64,000 nt of DNA from Haloglomus salinum (GTDB lineage: Archaea; Halobacteriota; Halobacteria; Halobacteriales; Haloarculaceae), in the NCBI RefSeq assembly GCF_024298825.1, contig NZ_CP101153.1, positions 1,674,001 through 1,738,000 of the forward strand, read 5' to 3'. The first letter of the stretch is position 1; each line of letters opens with the position of its first letter. This document shows positions 62,104 to 64,000 of the stretch, piece by piece. The notes beneath the pieces are model-generated. The model saw nothing but the letters and a program-made list of their open reading frames with translations, had not been told where the DNA came from and did not search any database. Position numbers and translations under genes: made by a program.

Positions 62104-62646
62104 GTGAGCAAGATAACGTTCCGGGCCGACGACGACCTCGTGGCCCAGCTGGAGGAGTTCGATGCCTCCAAGAGCGAGGTCATGCGCGAGGCGCTCCGCG
62201 AGTACCTCGGGGAGCCGGCCGGGACGTCCGCCGACACGTCCGACGCCGCCGAGGTGGCCGACGCCGGGACGCTCGACGAGCTGGTCGCCGAGCGGGTCGA
62301 TGCCATCATCACGGACCGGCTGGAGGGCTACCGGCCGCCCACCGAGAGCCAGGATATCAACGTAAACATCTCTCTCGACGGCGAATCCGGGGCGAGCGCT
62401 ACCACCGAGGGTGGTGAGCGTAACACGGTGCCCACAGAGGGCGCAAACGAGGCCGAGTCGGGGGAGAATCCGTGTGCTCAATGTGGTGAGAAACTCACGC
62501 AGGACCACGTTTACTGCCCGAACTGTGGTGAGAAGGCGAGCCACCGCGTGTTCTGCGAGTGCGGCGACGAGCTCCGCTCGGACTGGGCGTTCTGCCCGTC
62601 CTGCGGCCGTCGGACGACGGCGGCTGACGTGTTGGACAGTCCGTAA
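62104..62646 (+). CDS. cdrL: Ribbon-helix-helix regulator with zinc ribbons (CdrL type)
   Basis: The protein has 180 residues. Residues 1-40 form a ribbon-helix-helix domain (MSKITFRADDDLVAQLEEFD, SEVMREALREYLG). A flexible acidic linker with polar repeats follows, and the end holds two zinc ribbons (CAQCGEKLTQDHVYCPNC and CECGDELRSDWAFCPSC). In haloarchaea this long protein, CdrL, is encoded upstream of cdrS-ftsZ2 and is reported to regulate that operon. The GTG start at 62104 gives the conserved N-terminus. The gene symbol rests on this synteny and architecture. Confidence 0.85.
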   Translation: MSKITFRADDDLVAQLEEFDASKSEVMREALREYLGEPAGTSADTSDAAEVADAGTLDELVAERVDAIITDRLEGYRPPTESQDINVNISLDGESGASATTEGGERNTVPTEGANEAESGENPCAQCGEKLTQDHVYCPNCGEKASHRVFCECGDELRSDWAFCPSCGRRTTAADVLDSP

Positions 62647-63004
62647 ACGGCGGGAAAAAACGTTCTATTCGGTGGTTACGGGATGATGGCTACTTCCGCC
62701 GGAGGTAAACCGACCGTCGATGGCCGGCCGTGTCCGCCAGTCCGGCACGGTTCGGCGACCCTCGAAACCGTTGTAAACGCCGTAATCGCGCGTCTCAACC
62801 GAGTTTACGCGGTTGTGCGACGTTCGTCATACGCTCGCAGAAAGGTTTAAGTAATAGCCGTCAATGCATACTTCTGCGTAAGACGGTCGTCTTACAGCGC
62901 GGGTGGTCGGATTACATCCGGCCGCTGTCGGGCGGTTTCGCGCTGTACGACGCATGCGGGTGTGTGCCGCACGCCGTCTTACCGACCAACAAGGGAGCAA
63001 TACA
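62647..63004. promoter_or_regulatory. cdrS-ftsZ2 promoter region
   Basis: No gene is seen. A TATA-like TTTAAGTAA (62846-62854) precedes the palindrome at 62878-62895 by about 25-30 bases, so transcription should start at or next to the palindrome and leave a leader of about 125 bases before cdrS. A further half-site CGTCTTAC occurs at 62975-62982. Confidence 0.6.
62878..62895. promoter_or_regulatory. Palindrome at the predicted cdrS transcription start
   Basis: GTAAGACG-GT-CGTCTTAC has perfect 8-bp arms. Its position over the predicted start site fits an autoregulatory or repressor site, with the CdrL protein as the natural candidate to bind it. Confidence 0.55.
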
Positions 63005-63181
63005 ATGGAGCGTGTGACACTACGGATTCCGAAGCAGCAGATCGAAGAGGTCGAGCGAATGGTCGATACGGGGGAGTTCCCCAACCGGAGCGAGGCGATC
63101 CGGTCGGCCGTTCGTGAGATGTTGAACGAACACGAGGATACCGACCGGGCCAGCGACCGGCGCGGCTGGGCCAAGGTGTAG
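63005..63181 (+). CDS. cdrS: Ribbon-helix-helix cell-division regulator CdrS
   Basis: The protein has 58 residues. It is a short ribbon-helix-helix protein: [20 protein letters not shown], then [19 protein letters not shown]. In Halobacterium and Haloferax, CdrS regulates ftsZ2 and other division genes and is encoded directly before ftsZ2, as here. The start is ATG at 63005, preceded by AAGGGAGCAATAC. It is separated from ftsZ2 by three bases. Confidence 0.93.
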   Translation: MERVTLRIPKQQIEEVERMVDTGEFPNRSEAIRSAVREMLNEHEDTDRASDRRGWAKV

Positions 63182-63184
63182 ACG

Positions 63185-64000
63185 ATGCAGGACATCGTCA
63201 ACTCCGCTCTGGAGAACGCCGAGGCCGAGTCCCGGGAGATGGACGACGGCGACGGTGCCAGCGACTTCGGTGACCCGCGGATCGTCATCGTCGGAGCTGG
63301 TGGCGCCGGGAACAACACGGTCAACCGGCTCTACAACATCGGCGTCGAGGGTGCCGAGACCATCGCCATCAACACGGACAAGCAGCACCTGCAGATGATC
63401 GAGGCCGACACGAAGATCCTGGTCGGCAAAAGCCTCACCAACGGGCTCGGCGCTGGCGGCGACCCCTCGATGGGCGAGCGCGCCACCGAGATGGCCCAGG
63501 GAACCGTCAAGGAGGTCATCGGCGACGCCGACCTCGTCTTCGTCACCGCCGGCATGGGTGGCGGGACGGGCACCGGCGCCGCGCCGGTCGTCTCGAAGAT
63601 CGCCAAGGAGCAGGGCGCCATCGTCGTCGGCATGGTGTCGACGCCGTTCAACGTCGAGCGCGCCCGCACGGTGAAGGCCGAGGAGGGTCTCGAGAAGCTG
63701 CGCAACGAGGCCGACTCCATCATCGTGCTGGACAACAACCGCCTGCTCGATTACGTGCCCAACCTGCCCATCGGCAAGGCGTTCTCCGTGATGGACCAGA
63801 TCATCGCCGAGACCGTCAAGGGCATCTCCGAGACCATCACCCAGCCGAGCCTCATCAACCTGGACTACGCGGACATGACATCGATCATGAACCAGGGTGG
63901 TGTGGCGGTGATGCTGGTCGGCGAGACCCAGGACAAGAACAAGACCGAGGAGGTCGTCAACGACGCGATGGAGCACCCGCTCCTCGATGTCGACTACCGT
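63185..64000 (+). CDS. ftsZ2: Cell division protein FtsZ2, cut by the window end
   Basis: The first 272 codons of a tubulin-superfamily GTPase are present with no stop before the window end. The GTP-binding segments are [18 protein letters not shown], the tubulin signature [15 protein letters not shown] and [34 protein letters not shown] is typical of the haloarchaeal FtsZ2 lineage. FtsZ2 controls constriction of the division ring together with FtsZ1. It is cotranscribed with cdrS. Confidence 0.97.
   Translation, partial: MQDIVNSALENAEAESREMDDGDGASDFGDPRIVIVGAGGAGNNTVNRLYNIGVEGAETIAINTDKQHLQMIEADTKILVGKSLTNGLGAGGDPSMGERATEMAQGTVKEVIGDADLVFVTAGMGGGTGTGAAPVVSKIAKEQGAIVVGMVSTPFNVERARTVKAEEGLEKLRNEADSIIVLDNNRLLDYVPNLPIGKAFSVMDQIIAETVKGISETITQPSLINLDYADMTSIMNQGGVAVMLVGETQDKNKTEEVVNDAMEHPLLDVDYR

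Noticed and set aside
62730..63017. 95-codon plus-strand frame before cdrS
   Set aside because: It covers the cdrS promoter and has no recognisable domain; its composition (Cys, Arg, Gln) does not fit local proteins.

Overview
The window looks like a chromosomal segment of a halophilic archaeon (class Halobacteria); the genus cannot be fixed from the sequence alone. The basis is high GC with strongly acidic proteins, Tat-type signal peptides with lipoboxes, a PGF-CTERM surface protein, several Bat/HTH_10 regulators, an archaeal C1-G72 tRNA-Tyr, and a cdrL-cdrS-ftsZ2 cell-division locus at the right edge. Both strands are used, intergenic gaps are short, and many gene pairs overlap by ATGA or GTGA. 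Most of the very long antisense reading frames are composition shadows.

Layout. 0-9 kb: the end of an acyl-CoA synthetase gene, a coiled-coil/helix-hairpin-helix protein, the glycerol operon glpA-glpB-glpC diverging from glpK, and a YhhQ-type transporter. 9.5-14.8 kb: a zinc-ribbon winged-helix regulator, then a three-gene ubiquitin-like conjugation operon (beta-grasp modifier, E2-like protein, JAB-E1 fusion) diverging from an AAA ATPase plus winged-helix pair. 14.8-21.7 kb: hydrolase, Bat-type regulator, a complex I CD subunit without other complex I genes, small zinc protein, methyltransferase, amidohydrolase. 21.9-26.1 kb: mutS, thioredoxin, CPBP protease. 26.1-31.9 kb: two radical SAM/SPASM enzymes, two candidate RiPP or partner proteins (CGCGG and Htur_1727 types), two DUF2249 proteins and a Bat-type regulator, tied together by two families of palindromic upstream sites. 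32-35 kb: RNA ligase with its PIN-domain partner, and an orphan trpB. 35.6-44 kb: coiled-coil protein, small proteins, a run of membrane proteins and a Vps62-like lipoprotein. 44-50 kb: mutL, a KDG-kinase-like sugar kinase, a PGF-CTERM surface protein, a PUA protein. 50-59.5 kb: amidotransferase, lipoprotein, a hairpin array, lipoate ligase, a wax ester synthase/DGAT homologue, hydrolase, and two more Bat-type regulators. 59.6-64 kb: a tail-fibre-like S74 protein with a lipoprotein, tRNA-Tyr, cdrL, cdrS and ftsZ2 (cut by the window end).

How the parts fit. GlpK phosphorylates glycerol and GlpABC oxidises glycerol-3-phosphate into the respiratory chain. MutS and MutL are both present, 20 kb apart. 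The 26-32 kb block reads as one regulon: CCCGAA-N4-TTCGGG sites lie 37-40 bases upstream of the DUF2249-type genes, and TCCCA-N5-TGGGAA sites lie about 40-45 bases upstream of both radical SAM transcripts and of the regulator gene.

The best candidates for an undescribed system are the Ubl-E2-JAB/E1 operon (modifier ending in Gly-Gly-Val), the radical SAM/RiPP regulon with its two operator families, the S74/lipoprotein pair, and a class of three-base-loop hairpins found as an intergenic array and also in frame inside mutS and glpC.
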